A stretch of 64,000 nt of DNA, taken from the NCBI GenBank assembly GCA_963995525.1, contig OZ023209.1, positions 15,783,908-15,847,907 of the forward strand. Reading direction: 5' to 3'. The notes beneath the pieces were generated by a model. It made no database searches and was not told the origin of the DNA. It saw only the letters and a program-made list of their open reading frames with translations. Shown here piece by piece: positions 1 through 11,668 of the stretch. A program made the position numbers and the translations under genes. The stretch comes from Escarpia spicata (taxonomy: Eukaryota > Annelida > Polychaeta > Sabellida > Siboglinidae). Every line of letters starts with the position of its first letter. Position 1 is the stretch's first letter.

Positions 1-1
1 T

Positions 2-497
2 TCAACATTCATGGCTGCTTGCTATGGAATTGCTGAAGCCACAAATATGACCGATGTGTGCTACAAGATGTGGAAATTGAAAAATGGCAAGGGCAAATAT
101 TGTCTCGGCTCCAAAGCTGATGTATCTGCCTCCCACCAATGAGGCCTTTCGACTAAATGTGATGAGAGCTCACTTGCAAACCTTCATCTGGAAATATGCT
201 ACCCAGGCTACTCCACCTGACGTAGATCCTCTCCAATATGGATGGACAGCAGATGCAGTAAACGCAACTTTGCGACCAGTGATGCTACCAAGCGACGCGG
301 CAGCCACTCCAGAAGACGTTTTGAAACTCATCAAGTGTACTTGCAACAACTGTAGATCATCTAGATGCTCGTGTTCGTCGGCAATGTTGCCATGTTCACT
401 GTTCTGCCACTGTGAAGGTGGAGTGGACTGCTGCAATGAACATACGATGGTAGAACAACACGCATCTGACGACGAAGATGAAAATGCAGAATCATAA
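2..497 (+). pseudogene. C-terminal fragment of a CXC-domain transposon-type protein
   Basis: This is the 3' end of a large protein family repeated in many animal genomes and probably transposon-derived; I recognise the family by pattern but know no firm biochemical role. From base 84 the frame reads SAPKLMYLPPTNEAF followed by a helix-like RAHLQTFIWK segment. It ends in a cysteine cluster (CTCNNCRSSRCSCSS, then CSLFCHCEGG) like the Tesmin/TSO1 CXC zinc-binding fold, and then an acidic tail. Bases 2-95 in another frame give MTDVCYKMWKLKNGKG, which fits just before it in the family. One inserted base in the GCAAATATT stretch near 96-99 therefore looks like a frameshift. The 5' part lies outside the window. 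It is on the opposite strand to the host gene and is best read as a broken transposon copy. Confidence 0.6.
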
Positions 498-1280
498 ACA
501 ACAAGGTAAGTGGACTGAACGAATGATTACATTCCACAATATCGCAAGGTATATATTAGCATTGTTTTGGCGTGACCGTGGCATTTAGGTATGACCTTGG
601 CCTTAGATCATCAACATAACATGTCCAACGGATTCCCCACGTCGAATAACATAAATATACAGTCGTAGTTGTTCCTATATATATATATATATATATGAAC
701 AACTACATATATATATATATGCGTATATTCGATTTTCTCATTGATGCCAAGTTGTGAGACAGCCTGCCACTTTCGTTTTGTAATAATTTTTGTTGTGTGT
801 GTACGTGCGTGCTTGTCACCCTTCGGATTCTGATTCTCCCAGTCTGAAGATGCAAAATCAACACACAATCATTGTGGGACCTTTAGTGCATGGTTACCTC
901 CAACTTCCTCTGGACCATCAGTACGTGAGTGTTCGAGTGCGTGCGAGCGAGCGTGCTTGCATGAACGAACATCATTTCAATTAACCTATCTAACATGACC
1001 TATTCCACGCGTATCGTTCGATTATTCCGCCGCATACTTTGTGGAAATACTGGCCCCAAACGTCTCTTTATAACAAAAATATAAAGCAAAGAAAACAGCG
1101 ACTACACTGGAACCGTCATGTTAGCGTCGTTAACTGCTAAAAAAAACAAATGTGTTAAGGCATGAAGAATCAACAGCATGAAACAATCAAGGGTTAGTAG
1201 ATAAACGTATATTAAATCACACTACACTACTAGTGATCGCTGACATCGACGACACAACAGGAGCAGACAAAGATACGTAC
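498..1280. other. Non-coding stretch with an AT hairpin
   Basis: No coding signal is supported here. Bases about 676-721 hold two TA runs around GAACAACTACA, which could pair into a hairpin. Short ORFs on both strands lack domains and look random. Confidence 0.5.
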
Positions 1281-1385
1281 ACTGACACTGTTGCCCGAAT
1301 GTTCCATGTGGACATTGGCATTCGTATGCAATGTTAAACACTGTGCACGTTCCACCGTTCTTGCATGGGTTGTATTTGCAGGGTA
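1281..1385 (-). CDS. EGF-like exon (last visible exon of the mosaic gene)
   Basis: This minus-strand exon encodes one EGF-like domain: C-KYNPC-KNGGTC, then YEC-QC and GTFGQQC, so all six EGF cysteines are present, with one extra Cys near the end. The upstream edge is an AG (bases 1386-1387) after TTACC. The downstream edge is a good GTACGT donor (1275-1280). The exon is 105 nt, phase 1 to phase 1, matching the other EGF exons. It lies about 4.2 kb downstream of the chitin-binding-like exon and next to a 290-bp GA microsatellite in the upstream intron. EGF domains of this type are extracellular, disulfide-bonded modules. The binding partner is unknown, and no calcium-binding D/N-x-D/N-E/Q signature is seen. 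Confidence 0.75.
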
Positions 1386-1420
1386 CTGGTAACAGTAACG
1401 ACATTGCAGATGAATGTTAA

Positions 1421-2190
<770 letters not shown>

Positions 2191-2194
2191 TAAT

Positions 2195-4035
2195 ATATAT
2201 GATAAACAAAGCAGGACTCAATATAGATCCCTGCGGAACCCCACATGTAACATTCATGCATTCTGAAGTTGTATCATCTATATAGATAATTGGCTTCTAT
2301 TATCAAGATAACTACATATCCACATATTTGCTATTCCTCTTATTCCATAAATTCATAATGCTCAAGGTTTTATGAGAATGTTGTGTAATTAGATCGACCG
2401 TATCAAAGGCCTTTTTCAGGTCAATGAAGACACCGCCAGTAGATTTACAATCATCAATAGAATTTGTAAATTCTTCCACGAGTTCAAATATTGCCAGTGA
2501 TGTTGACATATTTTTCTTAAACACATGTTGGTTTTCATATAATATATGTTTTTCATCGATAAAATACATCATCGTTTTGTGGAATATATTTTCTAGGATT
2601 TGTGAAAACTGAGATAATATAGATATAGGTATGTAGTTAGGACAATTATTAATATTGCCAGTTTTAATAGCGGGATAACTCTAGCAATTTTCATACCATC
2701 TGGGAAAATTCCCTTCTGTATCGAGGTACTAAAATATGTGCTAGGGGGGTATAACTAGGCACATGTCAATCATCATGATCTTCACTAGGTTAATGATTTC
2801 TTCTTCGCTAACAGGTTTTAGAAACAAAATATCTTTAACCACATCACATAAATAACTTGTAAACATAGCATCGTTTTTGGAATATTATTCGCCAGATATA
2901 GCTCTATATTTACCAAAAAAGTTTAAATTATTACGAATAGTTTTGCTACTTGTGACTGTGGTTCCGTTGTTATTAAATTCAGTGGGTTATTTTGTTCCCT
3001 TAGTTTTTTTGTTAATCAGACTATTTATAATTTTTCATCTTTCTTTTATAATGTTTCCCTTGTTTTTATCCAAACGTTCTGTAAAGTGTTGTTTCTCACA
3101 GTATCTTAATATGCCTGTCAGTTTATTCTGACATTTTGTTTTTGATTTTTCTTCATTAGCAATTGATATTTTCTTCAGGATCTGTTCAGTTGATTTTTTT
3201 CTTGGATGCATTTATTAAGAATTGATCATCCATGATTTGTCTGCCTTTTGCTAACCGTTTGTTTTCTGTTTAATGATAGGACATGTTGTATTGTATAATT
3301 TGGTCAACTTTTCAGGAAATGTATTATACATACCATTTACATCTTCACTTCTAGAATGTCATTCCAATTAGTCTCATTAAGCTCATTTCATTAATGTTCT
3401 GTTCATTGATTATTCTCATGTTATATCTTACATTGCTGCAGTTTTTATGGACGTATTCCATTATTTGGAAAATGGGAAGATGAACGCTCACTCCATTTAT
3501 CAACAACCTATTCAGTACAATTGACAAGTTTGTTGTAAATATATTGTCTATCAGTGTTTTGGAGAGGCTTGTTATTCTGATAGGTCTTGTTACTATAGGG
3601 CGTAATCCACAACTGCACAAATGGTCAATGAAATTATTTGTAACATTATTATGATCATATTGTAGATCAACATTAAAGTCACCACACATATAGACAATGT
3701 TATTACGTTTTTACAAATGTTATTGATATACTCACTCAATAACTCCAGTTCTGTGTTTGGTGCACGATACATGCAAAAGATGATTGCTTTTTACCATTTT
3801 AAGAAACATTTCTACATATACCACTTCTACACGATTATCAATGCATTTAGACTTCTCCAGTAGGTACATGTGTCATTAATATACAGTGCAACTCGACCTC
3901 CCTTTTAATTTGTTCTTGAGCAGGTAAACATTCTGTAGCCATCAATGTTAAAATTGTCATCGTCATCGTCATTGAGCCAAGTCTCAGACAGGGCAATTAC
4001 ATCAAATTGCAAATCTAACGCTTTGATGCTGTCTT
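2195..4035 (-). mobile_element. Decayed LINE (APE endonuclease plus reverse transcriptase)
   Basis: A minus-strand non-LTR retrotransposon fragment in normal order. Endonuclease remnants run from about 4035 to 3340: ALSETWLNDDDD, RAPNTELELLSEYI, CGDFNVDLQYDHN, then SKTLIDNIFTTNLS and LINGVSVHLPIFQ. Reverse-transcriptase remnants follow from 2580 to 2195: FELVEEFTNSIDDCKSTGGVFIDLKKAFDTVD, written here in parts as FVFK-type finger residues and DLKKAFDTVD, then CGVPQGSILSPALF. Stops and frameshifts are frequent. The YADD catalytic part and the 3' end are missing, so it is dead and truncated. It is related to the LINE copies at 23-26 kb and 60-62 kb, which share the EYVHK and NIFTTNLS segments. 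It sits in an intron of the mosaic gene. Confidence 0.75.
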
Positions 4036-5544
4036 TTAGTTTATTAAAGTTACTTGCTAAACTTTACCAATTGAACAGTATTATAGAATCATGTTAAAAC
4101 AATGTCTTAGTAATAACTAGTGAATGTGTATCAATGTTACTTAGTGGTAGTTAGTTGTGTTTTTATATTGGTTAGTGTTGGTAGAGTAAGTGTGAGTTGT
4201 AATTAGAGGTGTAAGCTCTTTGACATTGGTAGTTTACCAATTGACTATCCTCAAAGCTACCTTCAAATGTGACATATGATTCAATATAACTGCAATGGTG
4301 GCCTTTATGCCAGCGCGATCTTTCAGTTTTAGTGCAGGTATTCATATGTCATTTTAAATTTATTCGTACTTGTGAAGTGTTAATTATAACTGCAATCTTA
4401 TCTTATTTTCGTGGTTAATCTTAATAAATACATAAACGGTTATTGGCATATTTATATGTCTCTATCCTTAAAGGAAGAGTGTTATCAAAGTTACATTACG
4501 TGGTCAACATTACGTCAATTAGAAGGGCGTTCAATTAGTGTCGTTTTTAGGTGAAAACCTGACGTGGGTTTGTATTTTTGTAATTCAGAGGGTCATGGAC
4601 CCCTTCACATACTGCCAAAATTGGTTAATTTTATTGCGTGATCAATATTATGCTAATTGGAAGGGTGTTGTAAGACATTCAGGGATAAATCTGACATTAT
4701 TTTGTGTTTTTCCAAATTCAGTCGTGGACTTTTTATTCAGCTCACCCAAGTTACTTTAAAAAGGTTTGTTGGCATATTCTACTACAAAATGCCTATGTAA
4801 CGTTTAAAACGCATTTATGTGGATTGTTGCTCCTGATTATTATAGTTTGGACCTATGCGACATAAATACGCACAATGAAATGATAAATGTGATTATAATA
4901 ATGATTACAATTACTTTGGCAATATAATCGATCAATTAAAACAAATTGCCAAAGATCATACACCATTTCAACTACCGAGAATGATGACTCCATCTATTCC
5001 ATGCACATATGTATTGCCCTCTCAATTATGTCCTGCATAGCACGGAAACATAGTTGATTAAAATACATTATTGAAAAAATCAATTTTTGATAGGTTTCCT
5101 TTTTCCCACAGTGTCAGATATATTTCTAAATATGTGTCATCACCTGTCTTGGTTGGGTAAACGTCGTATTTCAAATTAAGTGCGATAAACGCTTGAATCT
5201 ATAATGTGTCGATTAGCTTAACCTTTTTTCATACCATTACCCAACTTTGTCCATTTTAGACCACTCTTTGTGGTAGTTGTGATTCTTTATGATTCGTAGT
5301 CGGCATGCATATGTTCACAGTTCCTTAATAAGTTATGTTGATAAACATCGTAGAAGTCAGTGTGACGATGACAATGAAAGTGAAAGCCGTAAAATACATA
5401 TCTTAATTCATTATTCCAACATAATGTAACATTATTTGGTTAACACAATACACCGACTGTGCCTTCTAACCATATTTGTGATAGTGTACACATGCTGTTA
5501 GTTGTACAGCTGGTCCAGTAGACAAGGTAAGACATATACCCTAC
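4036..5544. other. Intronic DNA with a diverged tandem repeat
   Basis: Bases about 4499-4750 contain two diverged copies of a unit of about 120 bp, recognisable by GTCAACATTACGTCAATTAGAAG versus GATCAATATTATGCTAATTGGAAG and by matching AATTCAG...GTCATGGAC / AATTCAG...GTCGTGGAC ends. The remainder is AT-rich with no coding signal. Confidence 0.45.
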
Positions 5545-5763
5545 CTTCACACTCGAAGCATTGAAGCGATCTGTATTCACATTTCCGAGTATTTCCATTA
5601 AATCCCCAACCCGCAATATCTGGACACGTCTTCTTGGTAACTTTCCCATCTTTAATTTCCAAATACGTGTGACAATCAAGACATGACATAAAAGCTCCGT
5701 CGACTTCGAGCTCGACATCATTAGCGCACAACTCGTCCGGCAGATTGCACATCTTAACAGTAT
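5545..5763 (-). CDS. Eight-cysteine exon, chitin-binding (peritrophin-A)-like
   Basis: A 219-nt minus-strand exon, phase 1 to phase 1, bounded by TTTTAG (acceptor, ending at 5764) and GTAGGG (donor, from 5544). It encodes 73 residues with eight Cys: MCNLPDELC, then DGAFMSCLDCHTYLE, DGKVTKKTCPD, GWGFNGNTRKC, EYRSLQC and FEC. The DG-x-F...C...C...Y, later TCPD...G-x-F-x-x-x-x-x-x-C and final C resemble the type-2 chitin-binding (peritrophin-A) pattern, although the second and third Cys are unusually close (C-x2-C). That assignment is inference; it could be a lineage-specific Cys-rich module. It lies between two EGF exons of the same gene and shares their intron phase, so it should add one extracellular domain. 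There is no duplicate of it in the window. Confidence 0.65.
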
Positions 5764-8264
5764 CTAAAACAACACAGCATATCCAATACACATCTAATGC
5801 AATTCATGCAATGTAAGCCAAACAAGTGTGTCAAGAACAACTGAAATATAACATCAAGCTGGGAAAGGTAATGCACCTTATTTTGAGTGTATTTAGCGTG
5901 CTGTACAAAGATCTGAAAGGTTCTCGTGTGTCGGTATGCTTCCCTCGTACGACTCGCTATACCAATAGCATGCATAGAAAAGGAAGTCACGTAGCTTCGG
6001 TCGCTAACGTTTTCTCATCTCGTTTTCATTATGCCTGATAATATGGCTAATTCATGTTGTTCTATACATTAATTTTATTAGAATTATGTTTTATTAATCA
6101 TAAATAACCATCAATTATATAAATATAATAACTTTGATAAGTTCTGGTAATTTAGATACATTTTACTCATATGTATGTATGCAGATATTGATTTTTTGGT
6201 AGAAACATTATCCCACACTGCAAAGTTGCGAATGTATTTTTCTTCCCAAAATATATGTTAAAACACCACTGTAAAGTGTTAAGCAAATCATGTTGGTATT
6301 TCGCTCTTACTGCAAATACAGACATTACATCTGGTCATATTGCACAATTGTTCATCTTTTTGTAGGTGAAAACATTGATACGTTAAATTACTTGTTGTTA
6401 TTATATCATCCACGAACATTACTCCTTGACATTTAGAGCTCTTCGTTTATTTCCATGGGTTGTATGTATTAATATTCTGAACTATAACTTTTACATCTTT
6501 GGAGATTAATTTCTGAACTAAAACTTTTACACCTTCGGCGAAATGCCACCCCGTAACATAACAGGGTGGAGGAGGTTTTTAGCAATATATAAAAAAATAT
6601 TTATATAGTCAATGAGAGGTAACAAATTGCTCCAGATGGTCGAATATACTGACAACTGGTGACACACTACCAAACACAATGTTATGCGGTTAAGTGGTTA
6701 AATGCGGTTAAATGGTTACACCGTTACCTTGATGGATGGTTGTGTAACAAAATAGGCATTCGTGACTTTATAGGGTAGTGTAGTGTTTTGGCCATAAACC
6801 AGGCAGTGCACCTACATAAAGATGCAACATTTTCAAAATGACCAGCAATAATGTCTCCGTATGTCACAATGATTTAATACTTCACGCAATCATTTTCACT
6901 CTCTAGCAGGAAGATTTTTAGCGTCGAAATGCATGTTATCTTTGTTCCAGTTCATTAACATTCAACAGAAAAAAGGCAACATCCAAGTTCTCATTGCTAC
7001 GACTTATTATAATACATTTATATATGTGACCATCAATTTACATTCCATGCCTAATATATTGGCTATCCCCCACTATTATTTGTTACACAGATACATCAAT
7101 GTTTCTACTACGACAATCTGTTCAACTTGTATTTATAACATATAGAAAGTTATAAAACATTGATAAAAGTTTTTAAACTACTTTTCTTAATGATGATAAA
7201 ATAGTTAGAGCACGCAAAGTATGATCAGTAAGTGAACAATATAGATAGAACAGTACAGTCGCCAGTAGGTAATTTTCATAATTCGCCTTTTTGTGACCGC
7301 CATTTTGAAATTCAATATAGTGGATCTCCACTAGCGCGCATGTATCAAATACAAACCTGTATTAATATAAATGGATAGTGCCAATGGTAAGAGTTCCAGA
7401 CACCATAATAAACATTTAGGTTATTATTTAAAATAACATTACAATGGAAAATTTGCCACTCAATTTTTTTAGACCATTAGTACCCAAAGATGCAAATCAC
7501 GTGACAGTTTCCTTTTAACAACGATTCTGTGCGAACGCAATGTTTTCAACATAGTGGCCTAGCTGTATGTCGATTGTATTCGGTGTCGGTCTGAAGTATT
7601 GGAAAGTTTTCAGGTTGACGTGAGTGTTACATGTGTGTTCAAGAAGATGGGTAAGACAGAAATGGCATTGCTTGGTGTACACATTCGCCGAATGTCTTAC
7701 AGATAAGGTGAGTATGTAAGTTGGTGATGGTTCTAATGCATGGATGTTGGCAGAAGTTGTGACATTAAAACAACAGCAACAACTCGGGTTTCACGTATGT
7801 GAGAACAACTAGGTCCGGAAAATAACAGGAACAAAGAGGTTGAGTGGTCTGAAGGAAAATATTGTGATGCTGTCGAAATGAGAAAAAAGAATACCAAGAA
7901 AATATACAGTTGTAAGTATATGTCGCATACATGATTTAGTTTGAAACAGCCTAACTATCCAATAGAATGGAGGATGTGCGTGTGAGTGTGTGCGCGCGCG
8001 TGTGTGTGTTTCAATGCGTTCGGTTTTTTTTATTAAAAGGGAGGTATGTGTGTGTTAAGATGGATTCCAGAAAGTCCGAGGAAGATGGAAAGGTGTAGAC
8101 TGATCTGCTGATGGGGAGAAACGAAGGGCACAACAGTAAGGCAAATGCAAAAGCACAGAAACGTTACATCGTGCCTGTGCACGAGAACCACGAAGAAGAA
8201 AACAACAGAACAGAACAACGACATGACAATAATGACTTCTATCCAGTAAGAACACAACACCTAC
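5764..8264. other. Long intron, no gene recognised
   Basis: About 2.5 kb of AT-rich DNA between two exons of the mosaic gene. Short ORFs have no domains. A short GC-richer stretch near 6535-6560 and a TG run near 7980-8008 are the only local features seen. Confidence 0.5.
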
Positions 8265-8366
8265 CAGCGCAATTGTTTCCTGCAAAGCCAAAGCTGCAAG
8301 TGCACTTGTGTCCGGCTTCGTTCGCCGAGCAAGTTCCGCCATTTTTGCATGGATTCGATGCACAAG
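8265..8366 (-). CDS. EGF-like exon
   Basis: A 102-nt minus-strand exon, phase 1-1, with acceptor CATGTAG (AG at 8367-8368) and donor GTAGGTG (from 8264). It encodes C-ASNPC-KNGGTC, HKC-TC and GFAGNNC, a complete six-cysteine EGF domain of about 34 residues. The CxxNPCKNGGTC core is shared with the EGF exons at 1.3, 20.0 and 57.9 kb, while the second half differs, so it is not a recent copy of them. In the transcript it follows the 15.8-kb linker exon and precedes the chitin-binding-like exon. The 4.85-kb transposon at 10.1-15.0 kb sits in the intron upstream of it. Confidence 0.8.
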
Positions 8367-9647
8367 CTACATGAAGGAAACAAGGAGGGAACACACTATG
8401 TTTGTGGATGTCTGTCAATGTATGGTTGTGTGTGTGCGCGCGTGCGTGCATGTAATGCACTTTCCAATAGCTTGAACATGAATCAAGGATGTAATTATTC
8501 GGTTTTCTCAAATTTATAATTATTTTCAGCCCTCATCTATGCTATATATTAACAAACTGTAGCATTTCTGCTATTTCAAGATGGTTAAATCTACTTGCCT
8601 GAGGTTTAATTTGGGAAATGAGGAAGGTCAAGCCAGTAGATAGACATAGTTTTGACCAACCGCCTTGGTTACGTAATTACGGCAACTCGGTTGCAGATGC
8701 GCTCAGTGGGGCGTGGTATTCTGTTGCTAGCATTGCCAGCAGGTGGTTTCACTGTAATCTTAAAGGGTGTTCCACAATGTTTAGTTTGAATGGTATATTG
8801 CTTTAGCCAATAGAAATTATGGAAAACTGTCATATGATGTGTAATTAGGTCCGGTTATATAAACGTTTGTTGTACGCATTTCGCCATCTGGGCGCTGGCG
8901 AAAGACTGGGACAGATCCAGGGTTGAACGAGACAGGTTGCCCTGCTGCCAAGAGAATGGCAAGTCAAGTCGTAAAGCGTGGTGGGAATCGTTAACGTGGG
9001 TTACGTTCCCAAGCTTTTGTGTGTGTGTAATATTCAGTGTCCAGAGTGACTGTTTGATCGAGCTTCGAAGAAGCCATGCCGCCACGTCAGCGGTATATTG
9101 AGACAACGTTCCGGTTGGCCCCAACGTAATTGCGTCGATGAGCTATAATCGCGACGCGCTCACCCAGCACGGGCCATCCTCGAACAGCGGTCTCACAGCG
9201 ACAACGTCAGAAAGATTGACCGAATGCGACTCGCAGCGGCCGGCGGTAAACGTATACTGCCAGGCGTCGTCATTCGCGCGAACCCGTTCATCCGACTTCT
9301 CGATCGTTTGCGACAGGGCAAGACCTCTCGATCGAATTCGTAGCGGCCGGCGGTAAGCGTCTACTGCCCGGCTTCGTCTTCCAGTTGTACGAAGGCAATC
9401 GTCAAGTGCCCGGCATCATCACTCGTGCGGCCGAGATACACCGTTCTAATTGTGTTCTGAGCTCGGCGTCCCGACTTCAACGAACGTTCGTATATATTAG
9501 AGATCGGATTAGCCCAGTATAAATGTCTATTTTCTGATTGAATGCATCTATTATTTGCTGTATTATGATTGGTAGTTATCTGTGCTTTTAAGTGAGGTAT
9601 TTGTACCCTTGAAGTATTCACATATATATGTATATATGTGTGTGTGT
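8367..9647. other. Intronic DNA with a GC-rich island
   Basis: Bases about 8870-9480 are clearly more GC- and CpG-rich than the surroundings, with a near-repeat CAGCGGCCGGCGGTAA(A/G)CGT at about 9235 and 9341. This differs in base composition and may belong to an unrecognised retroelement abutting the LTR-like segment at 9648. No ORF with a recognisable domain. Confidence 0.4.
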
Positions 9648-10046
9648 TGTAACAGATTACTGTAATGAGAGTCCGCGATGACTAGCTTATACTGTGTATT
9701 TATATTATGGAAGTTATTCTTAGATAACACTTGGCGCCTAGTGTATGGTCGTGTAGCAGTATAATCCACCTTAGAAAGGAAGTGGAATTTGATAATCGAA
9801 AGATTCAGTGTTATTGTTTATTATGTTATATTAAGATTTGGTTACGGGATTTCTTTATTCTGGTTATTTTGTTAGTCGAGATATTTACCAAAAGAAAGAT
9901 ATCTTGTAATAAAGTTTATTAAATTGTCCTCGTTCTTTGTTGCTTGTTCACGAAAAACGTTCTTTCTCATATGCGTTGACCTTGATATATAAGAACCCTA
10001 CTAGACTGAGCCATCTAGTGTACGGAGACCTCGCTAATCCGTGACA
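9648..10046. repeat. Possible solo LTR
   Basis: A 399-bp segment starts TGTAACAGATTA and ends TAATCCGTGACA, giving imperfect terminal inversion with TG...CA ends as in LTRs. It contains AATAAA (about 9909) and a TATATAAG box (about 9988), but in the order opposite to the usual LTR layout. No clear target duplication is seen. Low confidence; no internal gag-pol region was found. Confidence 0.3.
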
Positions 10047-10148
10047 CAAACTAATACAAATAATTACTTATAAGTCTGTTATGATCTTATGAAGTATTGT
10101 TCAATTAGTCAACTTTCCTTCTGAATGTTTTCATCTTTTATGCATGTA

Positions 10149-10372
10149 AGTAGTAAAGGAGGTTAAGTACCGTGCATGGTTTGAGTTTGAGGTGTGGAAG
10201 TGGATAGTACCCGGATGTAGGTCAAGGTCAAGTACCCGGATGTAGGTCAAGATCGAAGTTTAAGGTCAAGTACCCGGATGTAGGTCAAGTGGCGCCGGTG
10301 GATCATTAACTAAAACAGCGCCACCTGGCGGATTGTTTTCGAACTGAAATAGTTTGACCGGTAGCGCCAATT
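10149..10372 (+). repeat. Left terminal inverted repeat
   Basis: Matches the reverse complement of 14776-14999. The outer 85 bp are nearly identical. Inside are three copies of a CCCGGATGTAGGTCAAG unit (two at the right end), each carrying AGGTCA half-sites, then matching CAGCGCCACCTGG and TTTGACCGGTAGCGCC segments. Confidence 0.85.
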
Positions 10373-10571
10373 TAAACAACCACCAAAGTGATTGTATAAA
10401 TGTTCGCGAGGTTAACCCCAACTTTTTTTCTCTAGCTAACCTAATTATATATTTTTACCCGCTAGATGACGCCATCATGTGACGTAGTACTCCGATTATC
10501 CACTAGGGTATAATTATATATTTTTACCCGCTAGATGGCGCTATCGTGTAGGGTAGTACTTCATTTATCCA

Positions 10572-11486
10572 CTAGGGGACGCTACACCGGATGTGGTGTC
10601 ATACCGGAAGTCACTTGACTGTCATGGCGGCCTCTGTGCTTCGGGTATTCCCGGAAGTGTGTCCACGAATAGAGATCTATCATGGTCAGTAGATGGCAAT
10701 ACTCTGACTTATTACATTGGTGTCCGTTGAGTGGCGTCGAATGTCGCCTCTCTCATGGACGTGCAAAGTTTTTGTGTTAAGGGAAGTCACGTGATGTACG
10801 TTCGGTCTGATTGGTTATGCAAATGAGATGACGCCGAAAACTAGTGTATATAGTTTAGTGTTTCGGTCATAGCAGTTTTCAAATTCGTTTGCTATGGCAG
10901 CCTATACTAGGGACGCTACGTCGGAAGTGATGTCACACCGGAAGGTACTTGACTGTCATGGCGGCCTCTGTGCTTCGGGTATTCCCGGAAGTGTGTCCAC
11001 GAATAGAGATCTATCATGGTCAGTAGATGGCGATACTCTGACTAATGACATTGGTGTCCGTTGAGTGGCGTCGAATGTCGCCTCTCTCATGGACGTGCAC
11101 AGTTTTTGTGTTAAGGGAAGTCACGTCATGTACGTTCGGTCTGATTGGTTATGCAAATGAGATGACGCCGAAAACTAGTGTATATAGTTTAGTGTTTCGG
11201 TCATAGCAGTTTTCAAATTCGTTTGCTTTGGCAGCCTATACTAGGGACGCTACGTCGGAAGTGATGTCACACCGGAAGTTACTTGACTGTCATGGCGGCC
11301 TCTGTGCTTCGGGTATTCCCGGAAGTGTGTCCACGAATAGAGATCTATCATGGTCAGTAGATGGCGATACTCTGACTAATTTCATTGGTGTCCGTTGAGT
11401 GGCGTCGAATGTCGCCTCTCTCATGGACGTGCACAATTTTTGTGTTAAGGTAAGTCACGTAATGTACGTTCGGTCTGATTGGTTAT

Positions 11487-11488
<2 letters not shown>
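10572..11488. repeat. Three tandem 334-bp promoter-like repeats
   Basis: Units start at about 10572, 10907 and 11241, each with CTAGGG(G)ACGCTAC. Each unit contains CTGATTGGTTATGCAAATGAG (CCAAT box in inverted form plus an ATGCAAAT octamer) followed about 25 bp later by a TGTATATAG TATA-like box. The third unit is cut off inside the octamer, where ATGCA runs into a CA microsatellite. The elements look like core promoters reading plus-strand, but no plus-strand gene was found downstream. Confidence 0.75.
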
Positions 11489-11523
<35 letters not shown>

Positions 11524-11656
11524 AACACACAAACACACACAAACACACACAAACACACACAAACACACACTGACACGCACACACACTCACTCACTCACTC
11601 ACTCACTAACTCACTCACTCACTCACACACTCACTCACTCACACACACACACTTAC
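11486..11656. repeat. (CA)n / (CACT)n microsatellite
   Basis: CA repeat degenerating into ACAA- and ACTC-type units, inside the TIR element. It appears to have expanded from the truncated octamer of the third promoter-like repeat. Confidence 0.9.
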
Positions 11657-11668
11657 GCGGTAACACGT

